A stretch of 64,000 nucleotides of DNA, taken from contig NC_087117.1 of assembly GCF_963855985.1 (NCBI RefSeq), positions 625,001-689,000 of the forward strand. The letters are read 5' to 3'. Below the pieces are notes generated by a model, which did not search any database, had not been told where the DNA came from, and was given only the letters and a program-made list of their open reading frames with translations. Positions within the stretch are counted from its first letter, which is position 1. Each line of letters begins with the position of its first letter. Made by a program: the position numbers and the translations under genes. Source of the stretch: Ostrinia nubilalis (Eukaryota > Arthropoda > Insecta > Lepidoptera > Crambidae). This document shows positions 51,801-54,800 of this stretch, piece after piece.

Positions 51801-54800
51801 TTTTTTTTTTATGTGACAGGAGCAGACGGATCACCTGATGGTAAGTGATTACCGTCGCCCATAGACACATGTTATGGATACGGTTAAACAATTTACGGGA
51901 CTATTCCCACCTCTCGTTCCCACCACTGCAACTCCTGTGTAGCCAGGATCTACAGCTTGACCGCCAATAACCCAACCAGTGAAGGTCAAGTTTGTCCCGG
52001 GGGAAAGTTAAGCTTTCATTGGACCCGCAACGAAATTAATCAGAAGAACATAGGAGTTCGAAATTAAGGCTCGACTTCCCTGGATACGGGTAGGGATATT
52101 AGAATAATATTATACCTGTTTCGGTTACGGTTACGGATATCCATAACATCCCTTAGCGCTCATAATAAATTATGTTCGAGACGTGTACATTTGCGCAGCT
52201 GATATGGAATTTTGTGCGTCTACGAGTTGGGTTGGATGGAATTTGCTTGGAAAATGGGCGTAATAAATTGTTTTGTAGACTACGTGCTCTGGCAGTTAAG
52301 TAATTAATAAAAAATATGACTTTAATAATTTTATCATTAAGTAAAACACAAATTATGCATTTTTGTTAAGTCAATCTAGAAATCTACCACAAAGTATTTT
52401 GGTGGATAGAATATTCACTATGAAAGGATCATGAAAACCCTTCTGTATCAATGAGAATACGTCATGGTCAGTACAGTAACTTGTTCGAATAATATTGTTA
52501 TTCTACTAATCTCGTTCTCTCTCAATTTTGAAATCGACAAATAGTGGTGACTGAGTATTTTGCGGCGTTTCTCTTCTGGCAAATGTTTGCCTCGAAGTGC
52601 TGGTAGGACAAAAAAATTAGACATGTAAAGGCTCCTTAAAAGCTTTTGACTATTCGTAAGTACTAATTGAATTAATCCAATACTCAATCGTTTATTGCAT
52701 TTCAAGTAACAAGTGTAGTATAGTTTGTATCCAAGCAAATAAAGACATTTTTTATTTGATTTGATGACGCGAGCGACATCTTCCGATTGACGATTCGCAC
52801 TTGCCTAGTTTTTTTAGACAGTTTAACTTTCCTCCAGGAAAAACTTGACCTTCACTGGTTGGGTTATTGGCGGTCAAGCTGTAGATCCTGGCTACACAGG
52901 AGTTGCAGCGGTGTAACGAGAGGTGGGAATAGTCCTGTTTTTAACCAGAGTTTTATAATCAAATCATTACCAACTTCACAACTTACCGTCTACAATAATC
53001 AAACAAACATTGTATCTCTAATTAGATTCATAGCAAACATTCATACTAAACCTCTCGGAATCACGTTCCCATTCATTTGTAACGAGTCTAACGCCCGTAT
53101 TCACAAACATTACTATGAGGTCTCACAGTGCAGACGCACAGGGTGACACACGAACCAATCACAGAGCTCTATTCAACGCTGTGCGTTCGATTTGCTGCTT
53201 CACAAGCAAGCATCGTTTGTCAATACGGGCGAGAATCACGTTCCCATTGGGTTTGTAACGAGCCTATGACATTTACGGGCCCTTAAACTTAAAGTAAAGA
53301 CACCTACACACACGTCCGGTTGTCTGTCTGTTCACATGCGCATATATCACGGCTGTCATCGTAGGGAAGGGCCAAGATTCGGCGCTGGCGCATCGTAGAG
53401 ATGGGCGGCGCTTTCTAGTTTTATCGATGAAAATTGACTTTCGCCTCCAATCCATTTGCCAGAGGGTTTGGCTTTCTCTCAGACGGGTTACGGAGGCCCG
53501 ATATTCGCACATTTTGTCCCAGTGGCATTTTACACAGAAATATTTTTTTTTGATGTTAGATGATAATGATCAGACGTGGAATTGTGTAAAGCAATGGTAA
53601 TCATTTGACAGTTCATAACGTACGATAAAGTGTTTTGACAGAATAATCGTACGTTATGAACTGTCAAATGATTACCATTGCTTTACACAATTCCACCTCT
53701 GGCTGGGTTACTGTTATATTATTATAATGTATACCATCAAAAAATAAGAAAGGCACTTAAATTTAAACCCTGCTGTAAACCCAGTTAATAAAAGCACGTA
53801 ACTATAACATTATGCTTAAAAGAGAAATTCCAAACTCTATAAATGTAGAATAAACTCATTGAAAACCAAATAAAATAATTTGGTCTTATTTGAATTAATC
53901 AGAATTTTGCGCCATTCGTAGTTGACACATCTGCGCATCATTTAGAAAAATAAACCAAACATGACCGACTTACAGTAACAATAGGAAAGTCAACAACAGA
54001 AGATTAAAACCAAATATAAATTTCGTCTCTAAGTACACTCATACAAAGCCGGAACACAAATCAACTGTTACAGGACGTGATAAATCCGCTACCGTATTTG
54101 ACTAAGCAGAAACGAATGGCCCAAATCCTTTACGCTCCATTCAGTGGCATGCGCGCGTCGATATACGTTTTTATCGACATAATCCCCTCACTAGAGGCGT
54201 GAGCACGTATGTATAATAAAAATCTTTCATTGTGGACCAGTTTGGGCCTATTATGATGTATCCTGTGTGGACACTGTGGACATTGGCCATAAGAGGGCTT
54301 GGATTTATAATGTAATCATTGGGAGAGTTCATGAGTTTTTTTGGAAGTAGAAGGGTATTTAGGAGTGACGTATTTAACTTCTTAAGACCGTCGTTGTTTG
54401 GGAAAACTGTGAGACTTGTTTTCAAGCTTGTTAATTAACGTAAATTTGAAAGATTGTGAGCATGGATGGTTTTTATATTTAGCTTATACCACTAGAGCTA
54501 TTTGGATGATATTTGCTATAATATGTAGAGATAGTTTGAGACCCAGGGAAAAATAATAGAATGGCTTTTATCTCTATTTTTTACAGGGGGACAAGCGCGT
54601 TTTTTGATTGATTTTTTTTAACAAACTTATGAATACTTTCTGTGATAGCCCGAAGGCGGGCGATGCCGCTTGGAAAATATTAGGGGTTATAATTTTTGAA
54701 GTTTGAGAAAACCTTGAATATTTTGGTCATTTTTTCATACCTAATGATACTAAAAAACAACCATTTTTAACTTCCACATGTTTAAAGAAAAGGTTTTGTA

